Positions 15,659 to 25,090 are shown, counted from the stretch's first letter. The stretch is 64,000 nucleotides of DNA from Hoeflea sp. 108 (GCF_000372965.1 NZ_KB890024.1:1552839-1616838), one strand, 5' to 3'. The notes: generated by a model not told the origin, from the letters alone. Numbers and translations: made by a program.

Positions 15659-17878
15659 TCAGGCGGCGAGCCCCAACTGCGTCATCGCCATCCGGCGGGC
15701 GGCGACATAGTCGGTCTTGCCGGAGCCGAGCACCGGCAATTCCACCACCTTGATGATGTCCTGCGGCACCATGAGCTCGGCCGCGCCGGCCTGCTTGCCG
15801 TAGAGCCGCAACTTGTCGGCCTTGGCGTCGGCTGCCGTGGTGACGAGCACGATGCGCTCGCCCCGGCGCTTGTCCGGCACTGCCACGGCCGCATGGTGTT
15901 GCTCCGGCCACAAAGCCTGCGCCATGATTTCGACGGCGCCCAGTGACACCATCTCGCCGGCGATCTTGGCGAAGCGCTTGGCCCGGCCCTTGATGGTGAT
16001 GAAACCCTCGCGGTCGACGGAGACGATGTCGCCGGTGTCGTGCCAGCCTTCAAGCGGCTGGAGCACACCAGGCTTGTCTGCGGTCATGTAGCCCATCATC
16101 AGATTGGGGCCGTTGAGCCACAGCTGTCCGCCGTCGGAGACGCCTTCGACCTCTTCGAGCCGCATGCGGAGGCCCGGCAGCAGACGCCCGACAGTGCCGT
16201 CACGGCTGTGAGTGGCGGTGTTGACGGCAACCACGGGTGCCGCCTCGGTCAGGCCATAGCCTTCGATGATCTCGGCGCCGTAGCGCTCGCGCCAGGTGCG
16301 GCGCGTTTCCTGCCGAACTGGCTCGGCGCCGGCCACCACGAAGCGCAGGCTGGAGAAGTCGCCGTCCTCGGCAGTGCGCGCATAGGCCGACAGGAAGGTG
16401 TCGGTGCCGAACATGATCGTCGGCCTGACCTTGCGGGCGACGTCGGGGATCAGCTTGTAGTGCAGCGGCGAGGGGTAGAGGAACAGCCGCACGCCCGTCA
16501 GCAGCGGCAGGAACGTGCCGCCTGTCAGACCGAAGGAGTGGAATACGGGCAACACGTTGAACAGCTTGTCCTCGGGCGAAATGCTGATGCGCGCTTCGGC
16601 CTGCATGACATTGGCGACGATGTTGCGGTGGGAGAGCACCACAGCCTTGGGCGTGCCTTCGGAGCCTGACGTGAACAGGATGACGGCCGGCTTGGACGCA
16701 TCCTGCGGCATGAGCGGCCTGTGCCATTGGAGCAGGGCTGCAATCTTCTCTTTCTGGCTGACGCTGTCGCGCAGGTCTTCGAGCCAGATGATGTGCGCGC
16801 CGGCCTGCTCGATTGCCGCCACGACATCGGCGAGGTCGGCCTTTTCGACAAAGGCGCGCGATGACACGATGGTTCTGATCTCGGCCGTCTTGACCGCTGA
16901 GGCGACGCTGGCCGGGCCGGCGGTGTAGTTCACCATGGCAGCCACCCTTGCTGATGAGATCAGCCCGAGCAGGGTCAGCACCACGCCGTTGGTGTTGGGC
17001 AGCATCACGCCCACGGGTTCGCCCGGAGCGGCCAGCTTCTGGAAGCGTGTGCCAAGCAGGCGCGCCCCGGTCATCACCATGCGATAGCTGAGCACGCCGC
17101 CGACAACGTCCTCGATGATGGGCCGAGAAGCGCCGAAGCGCTCGGCTGCATCACACATGCCGTAGAAGATGCCGCGATCGAGATCCGTACCTGCAAGGCG
17201 TGCCTCGGCAACACGATCGAACAGTGCGTTGGTGGTGTTGCTGCGCTGATAGCCGGCGCGCTGCAGCAGTTCTGCGACCGTCATCGGAGCGAGGGCGGCG
17301 ATGGTGAGGCGTGGAAACCAGCTTCGCGGCGCGCGTTCAGGCGGTGTCAGCGAGAACGGCAGGAAGCGGGTTCCCGAGACATAGACCGGCACGATCCGGG
17401 CGTCGGCCTGCATGGCGATGCGAGCAATGGCGCGGAACAGACGGAAGGATTTGACGTCGGGCTCGACCGTGTCGGGGATATAGACCGCAAGGCGGCCTTT
17501 TCCGCGAAGCACGCGCACCAGTCGACGACTGACGAAGACATGCTCGGCATTGAAGGCGATGGTGCGACCAAGCTCGCGCCAGGGCTCGAGCCAGTGGGAG
17601 CGGGCCGACGCTTCGTCGAGGATATGCAGCGTCTGGTCGGGCAAGAGTGACAGCATCAGTGCCGGTTCAAGCCGCGACTGGTGCGAAACGACATAGATGA
17701 CAGGGGCATCGGACTTGCGGGCATCGCGCATGGCCTCGTCTCGGATGCGGTAGACCAGCCGGAACGGCATATAAAGCAGCGCCTGACGGAACCTGATGCC
17801 GAGATCCTGCATCAAGAGCCCGGCCGCGAGCGACCACACAGCAGCAATGCCGAGCAAGACAGCACTGGCCAGGATCAT
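15659..17878 (-). CDS. Acyltransferase-like / AMP-binding fusion (Aas-type)
   Basis: A 739-residue fusion resembles E. coli Aas (acyl-ACP synthetase / 2-acylglycerophosphoethanolamine acyltransferase). A hydrophobic N-terminus precedes an acyltransferase-like domain (about 40-230), followed by an adenylate-forming domain with FTSGSEGTPKAVVLSH, YGLTEAAPV, HDTGDI and a C-terminal GSGKTDYV. The expected HX4D acyltransferase motif reads HQSRLE (His66, Glu71), and no FPEGTR-type motif is visible, so that half may be diverged or inactive. It is convergent with pssA, 25 bases apart, and fits lipid remodelling. The specific acyl substrate is unknown. Confidence 0.85.
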   Translation of the reverse strand: MILASAVLLGIAAVWSLAAGLLMQDLGIRFRQALLYMPFRLVYRIRDEAMRDARKSDAPVIYVVSHQSRLEPALMLSLLPDQTLHILDEASARSHWLEPWRELGRTIAFNAEHVFVSRRLVRVLRGKGRLAVYIPDTVEPDVKSFRLFRAIARIAMQADARIVPVYVSGTRFLPFSLTPPERAPRSWFPRLTIAALAPMTVAELLQRAGYQRSNTTNALFDRVAEARLAGTDLDRGIFYGMCDAAERFGASRPIIEDVVGGVLSYRMVMTGARLLGTRFQKLAAPGEPVGVMLPNTNGVVLTLLGLISSARVAAMVNYTAGPASVASAVKTAEIRTIVSSRAFVEKADLADVVAAIEQAGAHIIWLEDLRDSVSQKEKIAALLQWHRPLMPQDASKPAVILFTSGSEGTPKAVVLSHRNIVANVMQAEARISISPEDKLFNVLPVFHSFGLTGGTFLPLLTGVRLFLYPSPLHYKLIPDVARKVRPTIMFGTDTFLSAYARTAEDGDFSSLRFVVAGAEPVRQETRRTWRERYGAEIIEGYGLTEAAPVVAVNTATHSRDGTVGRLLPGLRMRLEEVEGVSDGGQLWLNGPNLMMGYMTADKPGVLQPLEGWHDTGDIVSVDREGFITIKGRAKRFAKIAGEMVSLGAVEIMAQALWPEQHHAAVAVPDKRRGERIVLVTTAADAKADKLRLYGKQAGAAELMVPQDIIKVVELPVLGSGKTDYVAARRMAMTQLGLAA

Positions 17879-17990
17879 GCCGCACCTCCCAATGCGCGCA
17901 GCGTGCGAATGCCACGCGCATCGAAACTAGACGATGATCACCACAGGTCAATGAGCATCGTCGTCCCCACTCCCTGAGTATGCCCTAAGG

Positions 17991-18015
17991 AAAAAGCCGG
18001 TCTTTCGACCGGCTT
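17991..18015 (-). terminator. Rho-independent terminator for the DMT transporter gene
   Basis: Nine-base-pair arms AAGCCGGTC / GACCGGCTT (17994-18002 and 18007-18015) with loop TTTC. On the minus strand the hairpin is followed by five T. It lies about 90 bases past the stop of the gene ending at 18107. Confidence 0.8.
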
Positions 18016-18023
18016 AAAGAAAA

Positions 18024-18064
18024 GGGGACGGGTGGAGGGGATGGGGGGATGGGGCAACCCGTCC
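18024..18064 (+). other. G-rich hairpin loop, possible G-quadruplex
   Basis: On the plus strand five G-tracts (GGGG, GGG, GGGG, GGGGGG, GGGG between 18024 and 18054) are enclosed by perfect 7-bp arms GGACGGG (18026-18032) and CCCGTCC (18058-18064). The motif lies between the stop of the DMT gene and its terminator, so the corresponding RNA is C-rich. Confidence 0.5.
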
Positions 18065-18106
18065 TGAGGCTAACAACGCGAAGCAATGGAGATGGTTCCG
18101 CGGGCC

Positions 18107-19024
18107 TCACGCTTTTTTCGATTCTTTTTCAACCATGCCGGGCAAAGCGGGGGCGTGCCGGGCCTCGCTCCAGTCCCGCCAGGCATTCAGGATCACGGCA
18201 GTCAGAACAATGGCGCCGCCGACGAGGCTGGCAGACGGCGGCACTTCGGCGAGGAACAGCCAGGCAAAGAAGATGCCGAAGGGCACTTCTGTCGTACCCA
18301 GCAGGCCGGCCTCGGCCGCCGGTATGCGGCGCGCGCCCTCGGTCCACAGGATGACGGCGAGCGCGAAATTGAAGCCGAAGGCGACGAGCAGGGGCACGTC
18401 CTCTAGGGGAACGGAGAGCGGGTCGGAGACGAGCCAGGCGGGAAAAATGCCGAGGAAGGCCGAAACGGCGCCTGCCCAGACCACCGGTGCGTCGCGGAAG
18501 CGGCGGACGAGCGCGGCGTAGAGCGCGAATATGAAGGTCATCAGCATCGCCAGCAGGTCGCCGAACAGATGGCCGCCGCTGAGGCCTGACCAGACCATGA
18601 TGGCGACGCCTGCCAGGCAGGCGGTGGCTGCCAGCGCCGTCTCGCGGCGGAAGACCTCGCCGACGATCAGCCATGCCAGAATAGCCACCACGAAGGGCAC
18701 CGTGGCGTAGATGACGACGACATTGGCGACATAGGTGTTCTTGAAGGCGGCGATGAAAGCGATGCTCGCCGCCGTGCCCAGCACGGCCAGCATCCAGCCG
18801 CTCCGGCCGAGGCGGAGGCTTTCGCCGCTGCCGTGGGCGCGCCGCCAGAACACATAGGCCGAGATCAGGATGCCGCCGATCAGGCCCCGCCAGGAGGTGA
18901 TCGTCAGCGGATCGGTGTCGATCGACTTGGTGAGTACGCCGGCGAGGCCGAAAACGGCAGCCGACAGTGCCACCAGCACAATGCCGAGCCTGTGTTCGGA
19001 AGCGGAGCCTGCCGCACCGGTCAT
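18107..19024 (-). CDS. DMT-superfamily (EamA) transporter
   Basis: A 305-residue inner-membrane protein with ten hydrophobic segments forms two EamA repeats (first near LVALSAAVFGLAGVLTKSID, second from VLGTA onward through FALYAALVRRF). Conserved features such as TSWRGLIGG and a C-terminal GTTEVPFGIFFAWLFLAE fit the drug/metabolite exporter family. The substrate is unknown. It is divergently arranged from the OsmC gene and has its own downstream terminator, so it is probably a single-gene unit. Confidence 0.88.
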   Translation of the reverse strand: MTGAAGSASEHRLGIVLVALSAAVFGLAGVLTKSIDTDPLTITSWRGLIGGILISAYVFWRRAHGSGESLRLGRSGWMLAVLGTAASIAFIAAFKNTYVANVVVIYATVPFVVAILAWLIVGEVFRRETALAATACLAGVAIMVWSGLSGGHLFGDLLAMLMTFIFALYAALVRRFRDAPVVWAGAVSAFLGIFPAWLVSDPLSVPLEDVPLLVAFGFNFALAVILWTEGARRIPAAEAGLLGTTEVPFGIFFAWLFLAEVPPSASLVGGAIVLTAVILNAWRDWSEARHAPALPGMVEKESKKA

Positions 19025-19141
19025 GGAGCCTCCAGGTTGGTGAGACTACCTTAGCCCCCTGTTGCTGCCAGCCTCGTGTCAGGAGATCGCATGTCATCGG
19101 CTTTGTGTTAGCCTTGGCCATCCACGAGACCGGAGGATGCC

Positions 19142-19648
19142 ATGGACGCGCAACAGCTGAAGGCCCTGCAGACGCCGTTGAAGGAAGCCTATCGGGAGGA
19201 CGCCGGGCGGGCGCTGATCACGCTGAGGGCGCATGGCTCGGTCGACGACCAATCTATTGCCTGCAAGGTTGAAACCGGCCGGGCCATCGTCACCGCCGGC
19301 CTGCACCCGGCCACCGGTGGCACCGGCATGGAACTGTGCTCGGGCGATATGCTGCTCGAAGCCCTCGTGGCCTGCGCCGGCGTTACGCTGAAGGCGGTGG
19401 CCACGGCGCTCGAATTCCGCCTCGGCGAAGCCAGGGTGTCCGCCGAGGGCGATCTTGATTTCCGCGGCACGCTCGGTGTCGCCAGGGATGCACAGGTGGG
19501 TTTTCGCACCATCCGGCTGGCATTCAAGCTCGACACCGACGAGCCGCAGGAGCGCATCGACACTCTGATCAAGCTGACCGAGCGCTATTGCGTGGTGTTC
19601 CAGACACTGAACCTGCGGCCCGAACTGGTGGTGAGCGCCATTCGCTGA
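19142..19648 (+). CDS. OsmC/Ohr-family protein
   Basis: The 168-residue protein has the OsmC fold pattern with two cysteines where the redox pair of Ohr/OsmC peroxidases lies: Cys78 in VACAGVTLKAV and Cys150 in ERYCVVFQT. An additional Cys66 is in ELCSGDM. Family members reduce organic hydroperoxides in the cytoplasm using thiols; this branch, with ALxTP-like N-terminus and no clear Ohr signature, is less characterised. It converges with the lectin-like gene 4 bases downstream of its stop. Confidence 0.85.
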   Translation: MDAQQLKALQTPLKEAYREDAGRALITLRAHGSVDDQSIACKVETGRAIVTAGLHPATGGTGMELCSGDMLLEALVACAGVTLKAVATALEFRLGEARVSAEGDLDFRGTLGVARDAQVGFRTIRLAFKLDTDEPQERIDTLIKLTERYCVVFQTLNLRPELVVSAIR

Positions 19649-19652
19649 CCGC

Positions 19653-20276
19653 TCAGTTCACCGCAAAGCAATAGAACAGCCCATCGCCGCCAGTGCCTTT
19701 CAGCGCCTGCTGGCCGCAGCCGCCGCGCGAGGCATGCGACGAATTCCACGACTTGGCGGCGACGGAATCGTCAAGGCCCTTGCGGTCGTGGTGTCCCATC
19801 ATCGCAGCACCTTCGCCGTCGCTGGTCCAGTTAGAGCAGGTCTGGTCGGCGATCCGGGTACCGTCGGGTTTCGAGCCGGTCAGCATGTCGTGGCGGTTGG
19901 GCGTGTCGCCGCGCCCGTTGATGACATTGCCCTTTTCGTCGAGGGCGGTTTCCTTGTTGATGTTGTTGGCGTCGCCATGCAGGGAGGCGACGTCGTCGGC
20001 GATCTTCTGGCCCTTGGCGTTGAACCACGGCCCCTTGCCGATGCGGTCGCGCGCATCGGCGTCGCTGGTCGAAAGGTAGGCGTGCCAGGTCTTGCCGGTG
20101 ACGCCGGCTGCCTCGGCGAGGCCCGCGCAATGGGCGTCAGCACCTTCCAGACCGCCGAGATTGGCGCCCTTGCCGGAGCCCACGCTGGTGACGAAGAAGC
20201 TCATCGTATTGTCTTGCGCGCTGGCGCCGAGCACGCCGGCGCAAAGTGCTGCCGACAGGATGAGAATGCGTTTCAT
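19653..20276 (-). CDS. Secreted lectin-like protein of unknown role
   Basis: The 207-residue product starts with a clear Sec signal (MKRILILSAALCAGVLGASA, cleaved after ASA), so it should be periplasmic or exported. The mature part, with FFVTSVGSGKGANLGGLEGA, DAHCAGLA, WHAYLST, CSNWTS and a C-terminal GDGLFYCFAVN, resembles bacterial proteins with an endostatin/C-type-lectin-like fold that are annotated as lectins in rhizobia. Several cysteines could form disulfides. Ligand and role are unknown. It is isolated: convergent with osmC and followed by no obvious partner. Confidence 0.7.
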   Translation of the reverse strand: MKRILILSAALCAGVLGASAQDNTMSFFVTSVGSGKGANLGGLEGADAHCAGLAEAAGVTGKTWHAYLSTSDADARDRIGKGPWFNAKGQKIADDVASLHGDANNINKETALDEKGNVINGRGDTPNRHDMLTGSKPDGTRIADQTCSNWTSDGEGAAMMGHHDRKGLDDSVAAKSWNSSHASRGGCGQQALKGTGGDGLFYCFAVN

Positions 20277-20357
20277 CGGCCTTCCTCCATGGCTCTTTGC
20301 TGGGACTGGGAGGCTAGGTCGAGATGGCGGCGACGGCCAATCACGCTTGCGTGCGGG

Positions 20358-22124
20358 TCAGATCGGCCAGACCAGCATCAGCATGGGAACGGCGACGATG
20401 ATGACGAGTAGCGACAGCGGCAGGCCGAGGCGCGGATAATCGGAGAATTTGTAGCCGCCCGGGCCCATGACCAGCGTGTTGCACTGGTGGCCGATGGGCG
20501 TGAGGAAGTCGCAGCCGGCACCAATCGCCACCGCCATCAGGAAGGCCTCGGGGCGGTAGCCCAGCGTACTCGCGAAACTGGCGGCGATTGGGGCTACGAC
20601 GAGTACGGTGGCGGCGTTGTTGAGAAACGGCGTTACCGCCATGGCGACGATCATGATCAGGGTCAGTGCTCCCGCAGGGGGCAGGGCTGCGGCGAAGTCT
20701 GCAAGCCAGGCCGAGATCACGTCGGTTGCCCCTGTTCGGCGCAGGGAGTCGCTGACGGGAATGAGCGCCGCCAGCATGACCAGGATCGGCCCGTCTATCG
20801 CGCCATAGACCTCGCGCAAAGGGATGACGCGGAATACAACCATGGCGACGGCTGCCGTGAAGAAGGCAAGCGGCACCGGCAGCAGCCCAAGGGCTGTGGC
20901 AGCCATGGCCGCCACGAGAATGGCGACGGGCACGATGCCGCGGCGAAAACTGCCGAGCAGGATCGGCCGCTCGGCGAGGGGCAGGCAGCCAAGCTCGCGC
21001 AGGATGTCGGGCATCGTCTGGGGATTGCCTTGCAGCACGACCACGTCGCCGAGCCTGAGGGTGACCGCGCCGAGCCGTTCCTGGATGCGCTCGCCCTTGC
21101 GGCTGACCGCCAACAGGTTGACGTTGAAGCGATCATAGAGCGCCAGCCGCTGGGCCGAACCGCCGATGAGGCTGGAGTTTTCACCGATGATCGCCTCGAC
21201 GGCGGTTGCCAGATGCTTGCCGCCGGCCATGTCGCGGCCGCCGGTGACGCTGAGCTTGGCCTGGGCGACCATGCGGTCGAGCGCGTCGGGTGCGCCCTCG
21301 ATCAACAGGATGTCGCCTTCGCGCAGCGTGACATCGGGAAACGGCGTGACGTGCAGGGCGCGCGAACGCAGGATGGAGGTGACCACTGTCTGGCCGCCGC
21401 CGAGCTTGAGCAGATCGGCCAGCGTCTTGCCGGCAATGGTCGAGTCGGCGACGACCCGTGCCTCGGTGACGTAGTTGTTGATGTCGATGGCCTCGTGGAT
21501 CGAAGCGGACGCGCGGGTGCGTATCGGCAGCAGCCTGTAGAAGATGATGAGGAAGACGACGCCTGCGACGGCAAGTGCCGCACCCACCGGCGTGAAGTCG
21601 AACATGCCGAAGGTCTCGCCGGTCATCTCCTGGCGCACGCGCGACACCACGATGTTGGGTGAAGTGCCGATCAGTGTCATCAGTCCGCCGAGCAGCGAGC
21701 CGAAGGCCATGGGCATCAGGAACACCGAGGGCGAGGTGTTGGAGCGCCGGGCGAACTGGTAGGCGATGGGGATCATGATCGCCAGCGCGCCGATGTTCTT
21801 CACGAAGGCCGACAGAAGGGTGACGATGATGACCAGCAGCGCCAGCTGTGCGCGGACGGTGGAAACCTCCGGCGCGAAGCGCTGGATGGCGTATTCCATG
21901 ATGCCCGAACGGGCGACGCCGGCGCTGACAAGCAGCGCCGAGCCGACGATGATGACGATGTCGTCGCTGAAGCCCGAGAAGGCGTCGGCTTGCTGGACCA
22001 CTCCAGTGGCGACGGCGGCGATCAGCGCGCCGCAGGCGACGAGGTCATAGCGGAACCGGCCCCAGATGAACGCCGCCATCATCAGCACGATGATGGCCAG
22101 TGACATCAGCTGGGCGGTCGTCAT
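20358..22124 (-). CDS. SLC13-family permease with TrkA-C (RCK) domains
   Basis: A 588-residue inner-membrane protein. The two halves of a divalent-anion:sodium symporter fold flank a cytoplasmic region of about 200 residues with two TrkA-C-like modules (DVTLREGDILLIEG and AVTLRLGDVVVLQG). SGFSDDIVIIVGSALLVSAG and the late NNAATVLVVAPIA and IGAGCDFLTPIGHQCN segments are typical. Sulfate or dicarboxylate transport is possible, but substrate is not deducible. The ATG at 22124 is preferred to a TTG at 22163. Confidence 0.88.
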   Translation of the reverse strand: MTTAQLMSLAIIVLMMAAFIWGRFRYDLVACGALIAAVATGVVQQADAFSGFSDDIVIIVGSALLVSAGVARSGIMEYAIQRFAPEVSTVRAQLALLVIIVTLLSAFVKNIGALAIMIPIAYQFARRSNTSPSVFLMPMAFGSLLGGLMTLIGTSPNIVVSRVRQEMTGETFGMFDFTPVGAALAVAGVVFLIIFYRLLPIRTRASASIHEAIDINNYVTEARVVADSTIAGKTLADLLKLGGGQTVVTSILRSRALHVTPFPDVTLREGDILLIEGAPDALDRMVAQAKLSVTGGRDMAGGKHLATAVEAIIGENSSLIGGSAQRLALYDRFNVNLLAVSRKGERIQERLGAVTLRLGDVVVLQGNPQTMPDILRELGCLPLAERPILLGSFRRGIVPVAILVAAMAATALGLLPVPLAFFTAAVAMVVFRVIPLREVYGAIDGPILVMLAALIPVSDSLRRTGATDVISAWLADFAAALPPAGALTLIMIVAMAVTPFLNNAATVLVVAPIAASFASTLGYRPEAFLMAVAIGAGCDFLTPIGHQCNTLVMGPGGYKFSDYPRLGLPLSLLVIIVAVPMLMLVWPI

Positions 22125-22233
22125 CAGGCGGAAGTCCCCACTTCGGTCATTAGCGCAGGTCAACGCGAAGACCTGCGTCTTCGTTGCGTCGCACCGGCCA
22201 TGTCGCCGGAGCAGCGCTGGCAGGCGAAGGGTG

Positions 22234-22980
22234 TTACGCCGGCATCTGGTAGGATGCCCAGCGTTCTCCGCGAATCTGGTAGATTTGGCCGGTGTGTGTG
22301 AGGGCCGGGTCGAGCATCGGCAGGATGTGGCGCGCCGTCTCCGAAGGATGCGTCACCGTCTCGGGGTTCTCGCCCGGAACCGCCTGCGCGCGCATTGCTG
22401 TGCGGCTGGTGCCGGGGTCGAAGATGTTGACGCGCAGCGGCGAGTTCTTGGTCTCGTCGGCCCAGGACCGCGCCAGCGCCTCGACGGCTGCCTTGGAGGC
22501 GGCATAAGGCGCCCAGAAGGCGCGGGCCGAATGGGCCGAGCCGGAGCTGACGATGACGGCGCGGCCGGCGTCGGACTTGCGCAGCAGCGGGTCGACGGTG
22601 CGGATCAGGCGCCAGGTGGCGGTGACGTTCACGTTCATCACCTTCTCGAACACCTTGGCCTCGACATGGCCGATGGGGGCGATGACGCCGAGCACGGCGG
22701 CGTTGGCGACGAGAATGTCGAGCTTGCCCCAGCGGTCATTGATGGCTGCGCCGATGCGGTCGATGCCTGCCATGTCGGTCAGGTCGAGCGGCACCAGCGT
22801 GGCGCTGCCGCCGGCAGCCTTGATCTCGTCGTCCAGATCTTCCAGGCCTCCGACCGTGCGGGCGACCGCAATGACATGGGCGCCGGCTGCTGCCAGGTGC
22901 TTGGCTGCGTTGTAGCCGATGCCGCGCGATGCGCCGGTAACGAGGGCGATGCGGCCGGAAAGGTCGGGAGTGCTGGTCAT
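22234..22980 (-). CDS. Short-chain dehydrogenase/reductase
   Basis: A 248-residue NAD(P)-dependent oxidoreductase with the Rossmann cofactor motif TGASRGIG, the LVANAAVLG segment (usually NNAG), catalytic SSGSAHSARAFWAPYAASK (Ser, Tyr-x3-Lys) and an F-D-P-G-T-S loop. The C-terminal GQIYQIRGERWASYQMPA is unlike FabG. Substrate unknown. The ATG at 22980 was chosen because the 23-residue longer frame begins with atypical residues. It lies just upstream (minus strand) of the SLC13 gene, with 109 bases between them. Confidence 0.9.
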   Translation of the reverse strand: MTSTPDLSGRIALVTGASRGIGYNAAKHLAAAGAHVIAVARTVGGLEDLDDEIKAAGGSATLVPLDLTDMAGIDRIGAAINDRWGKLDILVANAAVLGVIAPIGHVEAKVFEKVMNVNVTATWRLIRTVDPLLRKSDAGRAVIVSSGSAHSARAFWAPYAASKAAVEALARSWADETKNSPLRVNIFDPGTSRTAMRAQAVPGENPETVTHPSETARHILPMLDPALTHTGQIYQIRGERWASYQMPA

Positions 22981-23164
22981 CAGGGCATCCAATTCGAGCT
23001 GGTCGATCCGCAGCCTGATAGGACGATTTCGCCGGGAACAAAACCCCACGCGGGCTGATTGGATGCCGCAGGTGCAGGGCCGGACGTCATTTCTTGCCGA
23101 CGATGTCGGAAAGGCCCGCTGCGCTACGTCCTAGGCTACGGGACGTACCCAAGAGGAGGATATG

Positions 23165-23584
23165 ATGGGCAAAACTGCTGCAATCCTGCTGGCGAGGCTG
23201 ATCTTCGCCGGCGTCTTCGCCATGGCGGCCGGTTTCAAGTTCGCCGGAATGGGCAACACAGCCGGCTATATTGCCGCGGCCGGCTTTCCGTTGCCGTTGC
23301 TGCTGGCTTGGCTTGCCGCGATTTTCGAGGTTGGTCTGGTGCTGGCATTCCTCAGCGGCGCGTTCTTCTCGGAGGCGGCGCTGCTAGCTGGTGTCTATGT
23401 GATCTTTCTTGCCTTTGCCTTCCACGGCCCTGCGCACTGGCAGGGCAACCAGGCCGAGTTCGGCTTTTTCATCGATCACTTCACCTTCCTGGCCGGGCTG
23501 CTGTTCGCAGCCGCTCATGGTCCAGGCGAGGCGCTGGCCGCCAAGCTGGGCGTTCTGTGGAAGGGCAGGGCTTCCGCCATCTGA
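23165..23584 (+). CDS. DoxX-family membrane protein
   Basis: A small inner-membrane protein of about 139 residues with four hydrophobic helices, typical of the DoxX/SURF4-like family (ARLIFAGVFAMAAGFKFAGM, then AWLAAIFEVGLVLAFLSG). Members often associate with quinone or thiosulfate oxidation or respiratory detoxification, but the biochemical role is uncertain. Two ATGs lie in tandem (23162, 23165) behind a strong GAGGAGG; the second is better spaced. It converges with purF. Confidence 0.85.
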   Translation: MGKTAAILLARLIFAGVFAMAAGFKFAGMGNTAGYIAAAGFPLPLLLAWLAAIFEVGLVLAFLSGAFFSEAALLAGVYVIFLAFAFHGPAHWQGNQAEFGFFIDHFTFLAGLLFAAAHGPGEALAAKLGVLWKGRASAI

Positions 23585-23620
23585 GGCGAAAGCCGGGATC
23601 GTCAGAGCAGGCTTACAGGC

Positions 23621-25090
23621 TTACGCCCCGCCGGTCGCCAGCAGCGACAGTGAGCGCACGTTGTCGGCGCCTTCGAGGTCGAGCAGGCGGGTCGGGTACT
23701 GGCCGGAGAAGCAGGCATCGCAATATTGCGGCTGCTCGTCGTTGCGGTTCGCCTCGCCGACTGCGCGGTAGAGACCGTCCATCGACAGGAAGCCGAGCGA
23801 GTCAACACGGATGAAGTCGGCCATCTCCTGGACGGACATGCGCGATGCCAAAAGCTTGGACTTCTCCGGCGTGTCGACACCGTAGAAGCACGAGGCGCGG
23901 GTGGGCGGCGAGGCGATGCGCATGTGCACCTCGCGGGCGCCTGCTTCACGCACCATCTGCACGATCTTCTGGCTGGTGGTGCCGCGCACGATGGAATCGT
24001 CGACCAGCACCACGCGCTTGCCTTCGATCATGCGCCGGTTGGCGTTGTGCTTGAGCTTCACGCCCATGTGGCGGATGGAATCGCCTGGCGAGATGAAGGT
24101 GCGCCCCACATAATGGTTGCGGATGATGCCGAGCTCGAACGGAATGCCTGCCTGCTGGGAGAAGCCGATGGCTGCTGGCGTGCCGGAATCCGGCACCGGC
24201 ACGACGATGTCGGCGTCGATGGGGCTTTCGATCGCCAGCTCAGCACCGATGCGCTTGCGCACGTCATAGACGTTGCGGCCTTCGACCGAGGAATCCGGAC
24301 GGGCGAAATAGACGTATTCGAAGATGCAGAAGCGTGGTTTCTGTGGCTCGAACGGGAAGTGGCTCTCGACACCTTTCGAGGTGATCACCACCATCTCGCC
24401 GGCCTTGATGTCACGCACGAAGCGCGCGCCGATGATGTCGAGCGCGCAAGTCTCGGAGGCGAGGATCCAGGCGCCGTCGAGATCGCCCAGCACCAGCGGG
24501 CGGATGCCGAGGGGGTCGCGGCAGCCGATCATCTTCTTGGACGACAGCGCTACCAGCGAGAAGGCACCCTCGACCTGGCGCACCGCATCGACGAAGCGCG
24601 AGTTGAGGTCGCGTTCCTTTGACGTGGCGACGAGGTGCAGGATCGTCTCGGTGTCGGAGGTGGATGAAAAAATCGCGCCCTGCTTTTGCAGCGCGCGCTG
24701 GACGGTCATCGCATTGGTGAGGTTGCCGTTGTGGGCAACCGCAAAGCCGCCATCGGCGAGTTCGGCGAAGAAGGGCTGCACGTTGCGCATGCCGGCCCCG
24801 CCTGTCGTGGCGTAGCGCGTATGGCCGATGGCACGGTTACCGCTGAGCCGGTCGATGACCGCCTGCTTGGTGAAGGTATCGCCGATCAGGCCGATATGGC
24901 GCTCGACATGGAACTGGCTGCCGTCATAGCTGACGATACCCGCCGCTTCCTGGCCACGATGCTGGAGCGCATGCAGCCCCAGTGTCACGATCGCCGCGGC
25001 ATCCTGCCGGCCGAATATGCCGAACACGCCGCATTCGTCATGGAAATGGTCGTCTGCTTCCGCTGAGAGGGCGGTCGATGCGTCTGCCAT
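23621..25090 (-). CDS. purF: Amidophosphoribosyltransferase
   Basis: This 489-residue enzyme catalyses the first committed step of purine synthesis: PRPP + glutamine to 5-phosphoribosylamine. The class II glutaminase begins after a propeptide, with nucleophile Cys20 in DECGVFGIFG; HNGNLTNA and the PRPP loop VVLVDDSIVRGTTS are present. Cysteines in the C-terminal part (YCDACFSGQYP) fit a type with an iron-sulfur centre. It is the last gene of the dnaB-radA-cvpA-purF run, with a candidate promoter of its own just upstream. Confidence 0.97.
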   Translation of the reverse strand: MADASTALSAEADDHFHDECGVFGIFGRQDAAAIVTLGLHALQHRGQEAAGIVSYDGSQFHVERHIGLIGDTFTKQAVIDRLSGNRAIGHTRYATTGGAGMRNVQPFFAELADGGFAVAHNGNLTNAMTVQRALQKQGAIFSSTSDTETILHLVATSKERDLNSRFVDAVRQVEGAFSLVALSSKKMIGCRDPLGIRPLVLGDLDGAWILASETCALDIIGARFVRDIKAGEMVVITSKGVESHFPFEPQKPRFCIFEYVYFARPDSSVEGRNVYDVRKRIGAELAIESPIDADIVVPVPDSGTPAAIGFSQQAGIPFELGIIRNHYVGRTFISPGDSIRHMGVKLKHNANRRMIEGKRVVLVDDSIVRGTTSQKIVQMVREAGAREVHMRIASPPTRASCFYGVDTPEKSKLLASRMSVQEMADFIRVDSLGFLSMDGLYRAVGEANRNDEQPQYCDACFSGQYPTRLLDLEGADNVRSLSLLATGGA

